Assembly: GCA_034440635.1 (NCBI GenBank)
Contig: JAOTON010000896.1
Span: 248,001-312,000 of the forward strand
Origin: Lepas anatifera
Taxonomy: Eukaryota > Arthropoda > Thecostraca > Lepadidae
Length of the DNA: 64,000 bases
Reading direction: 5' to 3'
Shown here: positions 1-38,780 of the stretch, in pieces
Layout: every line of letters begins with the position of its first letter
Numbering within the stretch: the stretch's first letter is position 1
The notes under the pieces: generated by a model
What the model was told of the DNA's origin: nothing
The model's database searches: none
Seen by the model: the letters and a program-made list of their open reading frames with translations, nothing else
Program-made: the position numbers and the translations under genes

Positions 1-8003
<8,003 letters not shown>

Positions 8004-9166
8004 CGCGGCCGCGGTGTGAGGTGTGAGGAGCGATCTCGCCGCCGGCGTGCGCGTGTGTGTCTGCGTGTGTTGTGGATCGGCCGGTGTCCAAATTCCTCCG
8101 GCTCGTGACCAGACGAAAGGTGGTCACGCGTGCCCCGAGCACGCTTTGCTACACCGTTTACGCTTTCTGTATATTGGGCCGTGTGTGCTGGCGTCGCGTG
8201 TTAATCCCTGTGCGTGGGCGAGTGTGGCGGATGAATCCGCCAGAGAATGGAAGAGTGGTGGGAGGGCGGAGGTGACTGGACGCGGCATCGTGTCCGGTCC
8301 AGTGAGGCATCGATGATTCCACCGAGATGTGGCGCGCCGCGTGTACACGGCGACCCTCCAGCCGCAGTGTTGATGAGACGTTACACGCCTGTTGGCTACG
8401 GCGATGCACACAGCCGCGTTATTTGTATACTGTCGTTTGGGAGATGTGAGCCTGCCCGCGCGCCGACTGCTGCCGGTTCTGTGGATTCATTATCATGTCG
8501 CACGTACTTTTGGCGCGCAGCTGCCGCCGCGGGGTATGCGCCCGCCCCGGCCGCGTGCCCGACCCACATGTATAGCTGTGTGTACAGTCTCGCTCGAATA
8601 CAAACCAGTTACTCTCCGCGCGTAGGCCCTGTGTATTGTCGCTGCACTCCAGTGCCCACTGCCAGGCGCCGAGCCCGCCCCTGAGGACAGTCTCCCACTC
8701 TGACTCCATCGACATGACTCAGCGAGTCAACAAACACAGTCGCCACGACACCGACAGTCAGTCACGAGCATGCACCCACCAATAGAAAATGCAAGCGGTC
8801 AGTGTTGCGCGGCGTCGTCCACCTGGCAGTCAGGGGTTGATAAGGTGACTCGCTGATGGTTAGGACACCGCGCTATCCGAGAGTTGCCGGTCTCGGCGCA
8901 GCTGCGACTTGGCATCACGACAGTTTCAGGGAGCTGCACGGTCGAGCTACCACTATCAGCGAGGATACAAAATCGACGAGAAGATATTTTATAGGGGACG
9001 ATTCGATAGAATGCACCAGTATAAATACGAAGCTGGACTGGCGAAGAATGGGCGCCACGCGCAACAGACGATCGTAAGAAAGCATAATGCTGCCACAAAT
9101 TTGAACACCAAACTCTCTAGCGCAGCTTAGTAATTACATAGGTTCATATGGGTCGAAAATCAAAAC
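8004..9166 (+). other. Rap1: Inferred Rap1 3' UTR
   Basis: Runs from the TAA stop to the first good AATAAA. It is GC-rich, with a short GTGTGT run near 8050, and has no coding feature. The extent is inferred from the poly(A) signal only. Confidence 0.5.
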
Positions 9167-9172
9167 AATAAA
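9167..9172 (+). terminator. Poly(A) signal AATAAA, probably for Rap1
   Basis: A canonical AATAAA lies 1.16 kb after the Rap1 stop. It is the first such hexamer on the + strand after the CDS. Confidence 0.5.
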
Positions 9173-9912
9173 GATAGCTGCTGCCTTCAACTCGGGATGT
9201 CTCCCGACTCTCGAACTCTCGGGGTGTTCCACCAGTTCCCTGCCACATACTGAGGTCAAGCGACGACTGCTACAACCACAAACTGTTTCCCAATCTGGCG
9301 CAGACGCCGTCTACGCAGCTCCCCACCAAGGCATGAACAGGTTACAATACATCGGATGCACCATTGCACATTGACCAACCACTCTCAGTGCATGCAGGTG
9401 TGAGTACAAATACTCGGTTGGGAGCGGCCCTGAATTAGCGAGCGTCGATTCCGCACCACACCAGGCGGTATGAGTCACGCCCTCCAGCATTGTCACGCGG
9501 CGGCAAGACAACGACCAGTCCACTTCAAATGGACAGCTTTTGATTATTAATACACGCCGGATCGGGCTTAAAACAAAGGAAGCATGCATGCTACGAGGCA
9601 CATAAAGCTCTCGACGAGAACACGACTCGGCTAATGAGGCACGACCATGCGGGTGCTGCGAATGCCCACAACTTGAGCCGTTTCAGCGGGACAGCGGACG
9701 AGGCTGTGGAGGGGTCATGGTCCGACCGCACGGGACCGCGTCCCGCGCCAGCATCGCTCTCAGAAAAAACAGCCGCCTCAAACAAAAGCAACACAGTTCC
9801 AAGACATACGACATGTATGGTTTTTGACAATGTATGAGACAATGATTAGAGGGAAGCACCATTGAAAGCACAAAACGAACAATACAAGAACCTGTGTGTA
9901 AGCTCCGTAGCC

Positions 9913-10188
9913 TCAACAAGGGCCTTTGTACAAAGATAGGGCGTAAAAACAGCTGCAAAAGCATCCGGTGTTGAACGTGCTGTCCAGTAAAAAAGGACCC
10001 GGACAGTCCTTATTCCGCATCAGCAGAGCTAAATTCTCCAAAAAACCTGTGCGCTGGTAGCCCTCCCCCCCCAAAAAAACGGCTACCGAGTCATCTGCAT
10101 AAAGCAGGCAGGGCAATAGCACACAGTCATCACCATTAAGACCCATACGCTGAGCCACTTCCCCGAAGTGCGCTACACAGAAGCACAA
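9913..10188 (-). pseudogene. LINE (non-LTR retrotransposon) reverse transcriptase fragment
   Basis: The minus-strand ORF contains LLYADDSVAV followed by a stretch typical of the region after the YADD catalytic box of non-LTR reverse transcriptases (spaced GYQRTGFLENLALLMRN). Only the palm motif C neighbourhood remains. Upstream and downstream frames are broken and no endonuclease is seen. It lies just beyond the 3' end of CACHD1. The assignment rests on this motif alone. Confidence 0.5.
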
Positions 10189-10417
10189 ACCGTAAATAAA
10201 ACGGGGCCGTCCAGTTCACCTAATCAAGAGCCGACAAACCCGCGCGCATGATTCCCATTCGATACTGGCACTAGACATACACAAACGTATCACACAATAT
10301 AACGCTTAGGCACCGCTGGCTCAGTCTCTATCTACACCACTTGGGCGGCGGCGGAAGCAGCAAGGCACAGAACACACGTTTGGCACATATCAGCGGCGGC
10401 GGCCACCAGCGCCGCCG

Positions 10418-29172
<18,755 letters not shown>

Positions 29173-30404
29173 TTTTTATCTGGCCTAGGCTTCAGGTATT
29201 CCCACACAATCCAAATAGAAGAACCACCTTTCAGATAGCTTTCTCTAATATCAGGAAAAATGCAATAAAACTTTAAAAGACAACAGAGGGAGGGATCCTG
29301 AACTTCATCATATTCATGTTTGACCATCCATGATGTAGCACCAATGCACATTTCTTCATATTTGCTGACCTTGAGTCACCTGTAACGGTACCACGAAAAT
29401 CAACACGGCCAGCAAAAATCATATTGGGTTTAACATCTTAGTAATTCACGTAGGCGATGCTCAGGCACGCTTCACAATCACATAGGATCACAGCACCTCA
29501 TCTTAGATAGGATTCAACCAGAAACAGTATTACCTACAGCTGGAAGGGATTACACTGGCCCTACAGCTGAAGCCTCGGCGTCCTCGAACTACCTTTAATG
29601 TATGGTACCTACTCAGGTTACTGCTGCTAATAGTCTGGGAAAGCGGTCGTACACACACACTGAGTCACGGGCAGATCCAGCCGGAGAGTTTAGGGGGGGC
29701 AAAGATTCTGGCACTTATTGTGGGGAAAATGGTTACCATTAAATGATTTCCGCTCCTGTGTGCATAGCGGCACTGGCGGTATCAACATTGGTTACATTAT
29801 GATATTGGTAAATATAGAAGCTTACATAAAAATATGTAGCGTTCTTAAAACCATGTATATAAGTTATGTTATATATTTGCTACAGCAAGTTCCTCTTTAA
29901 CATTATTGCTTCTAATTAATGAATGAAATTTTACAGGTATTACCTGAACTGCCTTTAAGTGTCAAATTGTGACCAGCTAATTTACAAAAAAGTAGTATAA
30001 ACTGTGATTATGGAAATATATGCATGAAAAACCACTGGAGATGTGCAATACACTGCATTGCACTGCATCTTTCTGTCCAATTTAGTACAATGCCAAATAT
30101 TTCACGATTAATACGCACACATTGACCACATTGAGCGGACTTACTATTTCGTAAGGATTCACGGATACAAGAAGGGCTAGTAGGTAGGCGCGACGAAAAT
30201 ACAAAACAGCGCTCCACAGGATATTAGGAACAGTGATTTTGACCGCAGCTGATCCGGTAGGAGTTTGAACCTTGGAATCACAGCTGGGGAGGGTGGCATA
30301 TATTAGTCAAATTACATATAAAATACGTGCTCACGATGTGTTTTTATGTGTGATATTATGCAAACATGTGCCACGAGTTTCTTCTCTTCATATGGGGAGG
30401 TGCC
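29173..30404. other. CACHD1 5' flank, intergenic
   Basis: Presumed promoter/5' UTR side of CACHD1. No TATA box or other firm signal was recognised. Confidence 0.4.
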
Positions 30405-30410
30405 ATCATT

Positions 30411-30680
30411 GGCGGACGCAGGGGGTACCATTCGGGCCATGGCTCCTCCAAAATTGCTGGAGGGGGAGCCAGCCTATCTTTTGGCCCCCAAAGGCAGGAT
30501 AAATTTAAAAAGCGTTTACAGTAGGTCTGTCGAGCAAAAAATCTTCCCCCCCAGGAGAATGATCATGCACTTGGAGAGGCAGGTAGCTTATACTAGGTAG
30601 GTCGAGCACCCAAATTGCACGTCCCCCAGGAGGAGAGGCAGACATGGGTTTGGCCCCCAAAAGTCGGGTCTGCGTCCACT
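30411..30680. mobile_element. Candidate short MITE
   Basis: An 8-bp perfect inverted pair, GGACGCAG at 30414-30421 and CTGCGTCC at 30670-30677, within wider imperfect ends (TTGGCGGACGCAGGG against GGAGTGGACGCAGAC). The interior holds repeated GGCCCCCAAA and GTAGGT-CGAGC motifs. No clear target duplication. Confidence 0.4.
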
Positions 30681-31056
30681 CCTGGGTGCAATTCACATAT
30701 GACCAACACAACTGAGAATTCGAACTCAACACTACACACTGGACCACAAATTTGTATGACAGATTCTGATTTATATGACAGATTCTGACGAAGGGCAGTG
30801 CCCAAATATATACTCGATTATAACTGGTATTCAAAGAGATAGGCAAACTACTTTTCATCCCCTGATACTAGAAATGTACCAATTTTAATATTTCATAAAA
30901 TGAAAGTTATCTTACTGATAGGTTTCAGAGGGCTGAGTCTCACAAAAACTTATGTCTACAAGCAGAAATGTTCGCATGATCACACATGATCGTACGCACT
31001 TGTGTTCATAAGCGCAAAGGTTTGTTCTCGCTAATGTTTGCAAGCGAATCAGGTGC

Positions 31057-31210
31057 TGTTGTGTGGGCAGCCATGCTCGGCCCCACGGAGTGCTGGGGAT
31101 GACGTCATCACATGTCGCCTTGTGATTGGCTGTGACTGACCTAACCTGAAGCTGGTCACCAATAAACCATTCGAGACAGAAACCTTGTTGGGAGCGGACG
31201 TGCTGTAACA
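31057..31210 (+). repeat. Left LTR (154 bp)
   Basis: Starts TGTTGTGTGGG and ends GCTGTAACA. It contains TGACGTCA (a CRE-type site) and AATAAA. It differs from the right LTR at one base (GGAGTG here, GGCGTG there). Confidence 0.97.
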
Positions 31211-31238
31211 GTGGCGTTCAGGCGGACTCGCCGTGGCG

Positions 31239-32180
31239 ATGGCGTCCCTTGGTGGGCCAGCAAGAGCCTTTGACGCCGGTAAAGAGACTTTGGTGCATAC
31301 ACTCGGTGGCTGGAACAGTACTTCATTGCAAATAGTGTCTGCGAACCGGAGTTGAAACGAGCTGTGTTCCTGAGCGTCGTAGGAGCCGATACGTTCGCAT
31401 TGCTGGAAGATTTGTGTGCACCAGTGACAGTGGGAGAAGTGCCGTACAAGCAACTTTTGAAGACTCTGGAGGAGCATTTTGAGCCCAAGTCGTCAGTGAT
31501 CGTCGCTCGTTTCCGTTTTAATTCGTGTCGTCAGGAGGCGCACGAGTCGATAGCGGATTTCATTGCCAGGTTACGGAGGCTGGCAAAATCATGCGAGTTT
31601 GGTGCAGTGATGGACGAGATGCTGCGTGATCGGCTTGTTTGCGGTGTCAAAAATCTAAGTCTTCAGGCAAATTTGCTCTCGAAGGACAGGCTATCGTTGT
31701 CTTCAGCTGTGGCCTTGGCAATGGCCAGTGAAGCAGCTGAAGCCCAGGCTGCCGAGATCAGCCAGGCGGCTGCTGTATCCGCCGTGGCGCCTACGAGGGA
31801 GCAGCCAGCTGTTCACAGCGTATCACAGCCATCAGCGCCGGAGGGCAGGCCTCGACCTCGGCCGGCCGATCCCCGGGCGGCGCGGTGGGTGGACCCGCCC
31901 AGTCGGAGGGGAGGCAACAGGGGCCGGCGCAGAGGATCTGCACATACTGGGGCTGGATCAGCATCGTTTGAAGCTTGCTATCGCTGTCGGAGTCGGCGAC
32001 ATCTACCGCGCGACTGCTGGGCCAGAATCGTCGCTGTTTCCAGTGTGGCGACATCGGTCACGTCCGGGAGGCGTGTCGTGTCAGAGGAGTCTGCGTCGAT
32101 CAAGTTGAGGAGCAGCTCTTCCCAGTCGAGTTACCAGTTGGGGGAGAAGAGGACAGTTCAGCTGAGGAATATGAACTGAA
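31239..32180 (+). pseudogene. Retrotransposon gag region (frame-broken)
   Basis: The first ATG is at 31239. Its frame stops within about 115 bases, and the capsid-like sequence continues in a different frame from about 31304 (FLSVVGADTFALLEDL, EMLRDRLVCGV). A zinc-knuckle-like CYRCRSRRHLPRDC and, in another frame, CFQCGDIGHVREAC mark the nucleocapsid end (about 31975-32080). At least two frame breaks. Confidence 0.85.
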
Positions 32181-32490
32181 CTATCAGGCACGCTCCACTT
32201 CCAGTAAGTCTGTAGAACCACTTCGCGTAGACATTAAGTTGAATAATCGAGAGGTCACGGCAGAAATTGATACGGGTGCTGCAATGTCGGTGTGCTCGGA
32301 ATCATCGTTTCACCAATTGTTTCCAGGCAAACAACCAGTGATCAAGCCGACTCGGCTTAAGCTAAAAACCTACGGGGGTAAACAGTTAAGTCTTAGAGGG
32401 GAATCAATTGTGTGTGTACAGTATGGATCTGTTGCTGTGAATCTTCCGCTTGTTGTAGTAGGGGGATGGTCCGTTGTTGTTTGGCCGTAA
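32080..32490 (+). pseudogene. Retrotransposon aspartic protease region
   Basis: The frame from 31975 to the stop at 32490 contains the catalytic DTGA at 32269-32280 (context EIDTGAAMS) and a later hydrophobic LPLVVVGG. It runs out of frame just before the reverse transcriptase. Confidence 0.85.
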
Positions 32491-33301
32491 TTGGCTGCGC
32501 TTTTTCAGGCTTAATTGGTCTGCCATACTGAATGTATCAAAAACAGAATCAGACAGAACAACGCCGGATTCAACGACAGCCACACAGCCCTCCTCACAGC
32601 TGGACCCTAAGCTGAAATGCTTACTTGCGGAATACTCAGATATTTTCCGGGATGAGTTGGGATGTTTCAAGGGCGAAAAAGTACACATTGATGTGGACCC
32701 TGACGCAGTACCCAGGTTTTTCAAGGCTAGGCCCGTTCCACTGGCGTATCGCGATAAGGTAAATGCAGAGCTCGACAGACAGATTAAGATGGGGCTGTGG
32801 GAGGAAGTCCGAGATAGCAAGTGGGCGGCACCCTTAGTCATTGTTCCCAAAAATGGTCCAGAGGGGTCCTCGCTGCGCTTATGTGGGGATTACAGACTGA
32901 CGATAAATAAGGCTGCGCCTTTACATCAGTATCCGCTGCCTAGAGTAGAGCAACTACTGGTGCAGCTGACAGGGAGCACCGTATTTTCGAAAATTGATTT
33001 GAAAAGTGCCTACAATCAGTTGGTGCTAGATGAGCCATCAAAAGAGTATTTGGTGCTAAATACGCCTCGGGGCCTGATCCACCCAACGAGATTAACCTTT
33101 GGATATTCCAGTGCACCGGCGCTGTTCCAGCGCACACTCGACAAGCTTCTAAACGGTTTAGGGGGCGTGGCCGTTTTCATTGATGATTTAATAATTTCGG
33201 GCTCCTCACGTGACGAACATGACAAGCGCCTGAAAGAGGTGTTGTGTCGGTTGTCGAAGCAGGCCTACGAGTCAATCGGGGGAAGTGTAGCTTCGCTGTA
33301 G
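32474..33301 (+). pseudogene. Retrotransposon reverse transcriptase region
   Basis: Contains LRLCGDYRLTINK, FSKIDLKSAYNQ and the catalytic box VFIDDLI at about 33173-33193. The frame then breaks near 33260-33300, in the thumb/connection region. Confidence 0.9.
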
Positions 33302-33810
33302 ATTCTGTGACTTACCTGGGGTTCAGGGTAAGTGCAGCAGGTGTACATGCAACAGAGGAAAAGACCGCTGCAATCCGGCAGGCCCCGGAGCCCAAAAATG
33401 TAGCGGAGCTGCGATCATGGCTGGGTTTGGTGAACTATTCTAGTAAATTTCTTAGAAACCTGTCTACAATTCTATTCCCTCTGTACCAACTGTTGCAAAA
33501 GAATGTATCGTGGCAGTGGGGTAATCAACAAAGGGAAGCGTTCAATCGAGCGAAAGGTCTACTGGTGAATCCGCCGGTGCTAGCTCACTTTGACTCTAGT
33601 CTACCGGTGGTGTTAGCATGCGATGCTAGCCCAACTGGAATTGGTGTAGTTCTGAGCAACAAAACGCCTCAGGGGGAAAGACCGGTGGCATTCTACTCCA
33701 GGTCGTTGAATCAAACTGAACGTCGATACAGTCAGACTGACCGTGAAGCCCTATCAGTCATAAGTGGGGTTAGAAGTTTAATTATTATCTGGCAGGTCGA
33801 TCTTTCATAA
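33244..33810 (+). pseudogene. Retrotransposon connection and RNase H region
   Basis: YLGFRVSAAGVHA and LRSWLGLVNY (connection), then the RNase H motif ACDASPTGIGVVLS and REALSVI. The frame is lost at about 33780-33830 before the RNase H end, which continues in the next frame. Confidence 0.88.
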
Positions 33811-33830
33811 TCAGAACAGATCATCGACCT

Positions 33831-34895
33831 TTGCTGGGCATTTTGGGCGAAAGTAAGCCGCTGCCAGTGATGGCGTCCCCGCGCATGGTGAGATGGGCCA
33901 TGCTCCTTGGCGCCTATGATTATAGGCTGGAATACACGCCGGGAACCAAACAGGGTCACTGTGATGCTTTGAGTCGCTTGCCGCTACCAGTTACCGTAAA
34001 AGAGCCGCCTACCCCGGCGGAGCTGGTGAATATGGTAGATTTTTTGGATTCGTCCCCGGTCACGGTATCGCATATTCGGACTTGGACACATAATGATCCA
34101 GTACTCGCTACTGTACTGCGGTACACACAAAGTGGGTGGCCAGGGGCGACCGAGAACATGCCACCAGAATATCGCCCGTACCACCAGCGTGTGGGCGAGT
34201 TAAGCTGCCAAGACGGGTGTTTGTTGTGGGGTGGAAGAGTGATTATCCCGTCACGGGGTCAGAGTAAGGTATTGCTTTTACTGCATGCGGGTCATCAGGG
34301 GGAATCCCGCACCAAAGCATTAGCTCGTTCCTATGTGTGGTGGCCAGGAATCAATGATGACATCACAAATATGGTAAAATCATGCCATCAGTGTAATGAG
34401 GGCAGGAACCGGGCTCAGTCGGTTCCTTTGAGTCCTTGGGAGTGGCCTAGTGGCCCGTATGAGAGGGTGCACGTCGACTATTGTGGTCCTATGGATGGTC
34501 ACATGTTTCTGATTATGGTGGATGCCTACTCTAAATGGGTGGATATCTATCCAACCACCAGTTGCACGACAGAAGCGACACTAAATAAGTTCAGATTAGC
34601 GTTTGCGAATTGGGGAATTCCACGGGTTTTGTGCACAGACAATGCAACTTGTTTCACTAGCCCAGAGTTCAAAAGTTCTGTATGTTGCACGGCATCGAAC
34701 GTGTTACTTCACCGCCGTATTCCCCCAAAAGTAATGGCCAGGCAGAACGCTATGTTCAGTCCTTTAAACAGAAGTACCGTTGTTTACAGGGGACGGTTTC
34801 AAAGAAGGTGGCGCAGTTTTTGTTCCACTATAGAAGCACTCCACATTCGACTACGCACAAAACACCAGCCGAACTGTTCCTTGGCCGGCCATTGA
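33831..34895 (+). pseudogene. Retrotransposon RNase H end and integrase N-terminal/core region
   Basis: HCDALSRLPLP (RNase H end), the HHCC zinc domain (H-AGHQGESRTKA..CHQC), then core residues in HVDYCGP and VLCTDNAT. The third catalytic acid lies in a different frame (see next entry), so the core is broken near 34650-34700. Confidence 0.88.
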
Positions 34896-35362
34896 GGTCA
34901 CACCTGGACATGCTGCGTCCGAATATGGCTCATGATATTGAAAGACGTCAGCGTCGCCAGAAACTCACAGCAGATAGGAAAGCACAGGATAGAAGCGTGA
35001 GAATGGGGGATAGTGTCTATGTGTCTGAAATAGAGAGGTTGGCTGGTGCTGGGAGTGTAAAATGGTTACCAGGTGTTGTGACGATGGTAAAAAGTGTTAA
35101 GGTAACTGTGAGATTGACGGATGGTAGAGTGGTGTGTAGGCATCTAGATGATGTGAGAAAAAGGTATGCAGAAGTGAAATCACCGCCAGGCAGCGCGTAC
35201 CGATTCCCTGGTGTCAGTGCGTCTGATGTTGGTGTGGAACCGCAGCGTGAAAGGTCGGACAGTGAACAGAGTGAAAACAGTGAAGGTGGTGTTGCCAGTG
35301 GCCATGGCTATAATTTAAGGCCACGACCAGTTCGAAGTCCAGGACGGTTGCAGAATGGTTAA
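34682..35362 (+). pseudogene. Retrotransposon integrase C-terminal region
   Basis: SPPYSPKSNGQAER contains the catalytic Glu context. STPHSTTHKTPAEL and a GDSVYV...WLPGVV segment are typical of Ty3/gypsy integrase C-termini. It ends HGYNLRPRPVRSPGR, stop at 35362. Confidence 0.88.
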
Positions 35363-35547
35363 AAACATATGGCGATATGTTTTGGATCGTGGGTGTTTGA
35401 AAGCTATCGATTTGTGTAGTATTTGGAGATTCTAATGGTTGATGTATTTTTGGTTCAGAGGACGACTTGAGTTTGTCTTTTCGTATTCCAGAGAAAGTTG
35501 TTTTTTCTCCACTGTTTCTTTAGATATCGTCATATCTGGGGTGGAAG

Positions 35548-35701
35548 TGTTGTGTGGGCAGCCATGCTCGGCCCCACGGCGTGCTGGGGATGACGTCATC
35601 ACATGTCGCCTTGTGATTGGCTGTGACTGACCTAACCTGAAGCTGGTCACCAATAAACCATTCGAGACAGAAACCTTGTTGGGAGCGGACGTGCTGTAAC
35701 A
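35548..35701 (+). repeat. Right LTR (154 bp)
   Basis: Identical to the left LTR except one base. Followed by the GGTGC target duplication. Confidence 0.97.
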
Positions 35702-35706
35702 GGTGC

Positions 35707-36139
35707 AAAAAGGCATCACTCTTCCCAGAGCTCCTGCTTTCCGAGCAGAAAACCGGTATCCCCCATGGATGTTGCTGTTGGGGATTAAATAGCCTATTGT
35801 TGCTCCAGGGGAGCTTCATTGCAGCAGAATCCCCAATGACAGACTTGAAACACACTATCATAACAATTATTTTCTTCCTGCTTTGCATTTCCCTTCTTCC
35901 TGCTTTGCATTTTCCTTTCAAGTCGCGACCCAATGGGGTTCTGGTGACACTTTCGCCCTACCAAGAGTAAGGGTGCCACCGTCGCAGGCTTTTTTACCCG
36001 CATCCCACTGGGGGCCCGGTGCCACCTGTGCCCCACCAGGGGGCATCATTGGACCCCCTCTATCTCCAAAAATATGGGAGTTAGCGCAAATCTGTGAAGT
36101 GCATTGCAAAGCTTGTGTGAATTCAGTACAGGTTTACTT
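35707..36139. other. Intergenic, unannotated
   Basis: A repeated CTTCCTGCTTTGCATTT (35876-35912) and a GTGCCACC-rich stretch; nothing else recognised. Confidence 0.4.
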
Positions 36140-37590
36140 CACGTTTTAGCGCTCAGGTCAATAGTTCGTCCTCCAGAGGTTAATTTATGTTGCATTGGGC
36201 CATTTCCAATAAAAAATGTAATTCTTATGACATATGAGCATGGCTCTCATGTCATTAGAGCCATTGAGGTCTGGTAAAGTAAATCTTATAGGAAAACTCT
36301 AACCTCCCTTCAGTGGTTTGACCTCCAGTGCGGACCTCTTGATGTAACATGACCTGAGGTCATGGAAAGTCATAAAAAGGTTTTGCTGTATATCAAAGGA
36401 AAACCAGTGACCAGACAAACATGATGACATTTATTTCAGCGCCATAGCTTAAATAGGTAAGAAGTTATTAAAGTAATGTTTTTGACCCCTGGTCACCTTT
36501 GATGACCTCAGATATGTCAAAGGGAAAATATTTCCCCAGCAATCTGTGGAAATGTGGCTAGGTTACATTAGATTTTAGATATCTGAGCCTTTGCTAGATG
36601 TTGTTGTGACTTTAACAGCATGACCCAGATTTTTCCAAAGCTTTTCCAATGGGAGAGCTCACCTTGTGAACAAAACCAGGTCACAAAATAGAAAATCACA
36701 GACATACATTTTGTTGACCGTAAAGGGGTCATCAAGTGTAGAAAGTTTAACATCAATCTGCCTGAAAATGTAGCTCTGGTAGAGCTCACAAGTTGAAGTG
36801 AGGTTACCTAAAAGATGTTTGGAAAATGATGGGGTGAAAGGCAGAGACCTCAACCATGGTGCTGTGCCACACTGTTTCTTGGCTATCTTGGAAAACCTTA
36901 CAGGGCTTTTCTCCCACTTCCCTCATGGAGAGAGGGTTAATAATTCTTGTACTGCTTTACATTTTCCTTCTAACTTGTGACATAACAGAGTCTGGTGCCA
37001 CCTTTGCTTTACCAGGAGTTAGGCACCACCACCACTGGGCTTGAGGGACCACAATCCCCGAGATTGAATATGCCCACTTTAAGTGGACAAAGTTTTACAT
37101 CCCTGGCCCTCCATTTTGCTTTGGTGATGTTCTTGAACATTTGTGCCAATGAACATTTGGAATTTTAACATTAGAATATCTGCTTACTAACATTTGGCTG
37201 ACAAAAATTGGCCCCAGAAACCTAAAGCAATGGTCAAAAACTGTATTTGTGGCATGTAAAGCTACAGGGGTGACAAATAACAGTGTTTTCCAGGCAGTTA
37301 TTTAGCTTTTACAGTTTTTCCCCAATGTCAATGTCCACTTTGCCCTGGTCTCCCATCCATCTCATGGTGTCCCTATAGTGTATGTTTTGACCTCTGGTGA
37401 CTTTAAATTTTATCTGACTAAAAACTGTTTCAAATATTTTCAGTAGATTTTTGGTCAGGCTATCTAATATTATTTACAGTGTTTCACTAACCAGCATGGT
37501 TTTCAAGATTTTTCAGGGGGTACCCATGCCTCCCTGCACTGTTAAAGGTGGTGCAGATCCCCAGTCCTGTGCCTGTTAAAGCTTACCATT
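36140..37590 (+). mobile_element. TGACCT-rich repeat, copy 3 (diverged, AT-richer)
   Basis: Recurrent TTTGACCTC, GACCTGAGGTCAT and TGATGACCTCAG. The final 220 bp (37370-37590) follow copy 1 in order: TTTTGACCTCTGGTGA, CTGACTAAAAA, TTTCAAATATTTTC, a GTTTCACTA stretch, GGGGGTACCC. The left boundary is unclear. Confidence 0.5.
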
Positions 37591-38780
37591 ATTGGTGCTG
37601 ACCAACATTTGCACTGATGAAAATTTACTCTGGGGTGGGTTACATTTTGAAAATTTGATGTCAATGTGCCATTACAAGTCTTGTACCCACATTTTTCCTC
37701 TTCTTCAGCACGATGCTGGTTTTACTGTACGACTGATGGTTTTACTATATGACTTCATCCATAAATAATTGGGGTCACCTATCGACAACTTGTATAATAA
37801 TCTGAAAATGAGAGTCTGAGGAGGCGGTCACAGGAGCTTGTACTAAGAGCTTTATAGCGTGAAGGTAGTCTAATCCATATGAGTTTAACGTGCAATAAAA
37901 AGGGGCAAACGTATATACATACCTTATGGCTATGGCAGTGTCGCCTCCTCCCTATTATTTGCTTCGCTATTGTTGACGTGATGTGGTTCAGGAACAGAAC
38001 AAGGCCATCATACTGTGAGAACAGAACATTACTGTCGAAAAAGTGGGCAAATACAGCGTGCTCTCTTAATTTTGGTAACATGATTTCTTCCCTGACGTCA
38101 TATATTTGATAGTTTTACTTCCTTACCCAAGTAACGCTGAGGTTTCTTAGGACTTTTGGTGGTTGAAATTTATTTTCAGCCACGCATAAAAATGTATTTT
38201 AACATAATTTTATCATCTTTTATTCCTAATATAGTTTTTCTATCCCATTATAATGGGAATACCAGAACCTGCGGAAGCTTCCTTCACATTCCTTTCTTAC
38301 TGAAGTTTTCTACCTACTATAATGATGTCAGCGCTTTCGTCACTACTCCTTCTTGAATACCTCCAAGAAACTAGCCCCGCGTTGCCTGGCATTTTGGGCG
38401 GTGACGTCATCGCCGCGATGCCGCAGGCGTTTTGGGCTTGAAGTATCGGCAAACTGGGTATATTTGACGTGATCGTAAGCTTGCAAATGACTGAAAGACG
38501 TCAAAATGGCTTAGTTTACAAGTTTGATCATATTTCTAGGTACAGGTTTCTGCGCCCTAAGACCGGCCTGCGGAACTTGGGCTTTTCTCACAGTGATGTT
38601 CCGTTGTCTTAGAGTCATTATCGTGTAATAGAATGTATTTCATCCTTCACGTCATCGTTGCTAGATGAAAATACCAGTAGGGTTTTTCCAATGGAGGTTT
38701 TGTAGGAGACGAACAAATTGTTTGAGGTATCGCGCGGTCCCGGGTCTGGACTTATTTGGGAGGCTAGAAATCAAACTCCC
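37591..38780. other. Intergenic, unannotated
   Basis: AT-moderate sequence with two TGACGTCA sites (about 38094 and 38402). No coding feature recognised. Confidence 0.4.

Larger units (their letters stand above)
31057..35701 (+). mobile_element. Ty3/gypsy-type LTR retrotransposon with 5-bp target duplication
   Basis: Two 154-bp direct LTRs (TG...CA) enclose gag, protease, reverse transcriptase-RNase H and integrase regions in Ty3/gypsy order. The element is flanked by GGTGC on both sides (31052-31056 and 35702-35706), a 5-bp target site duplication. A primer-binding-site-like TGG begins one base after the left LTR, and a purine-rich GGGGTGGAAG precedes the right LTR. No env-like ORF. The coding part is spread over several frames with about six breaks, so this copy cannot encode intact proteins as assembled. 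The near-identical LTRs indicate a recent insertion. Confidence 0.95.

Noticed and set aside
31352..32179. TTG at 31352 as gag start
   Set aside because: The same frame continues upstream with gag-like residues; the break is a frameshift after the ATG at 31239, not a start.
35875..35915. Second LTR-like repeat (CTTCCTGCTTTGCATTT twice)
   Set aside because: Only a 17-base local duplication 3' of the retrotransposon target site; unrelated to its LTRs.
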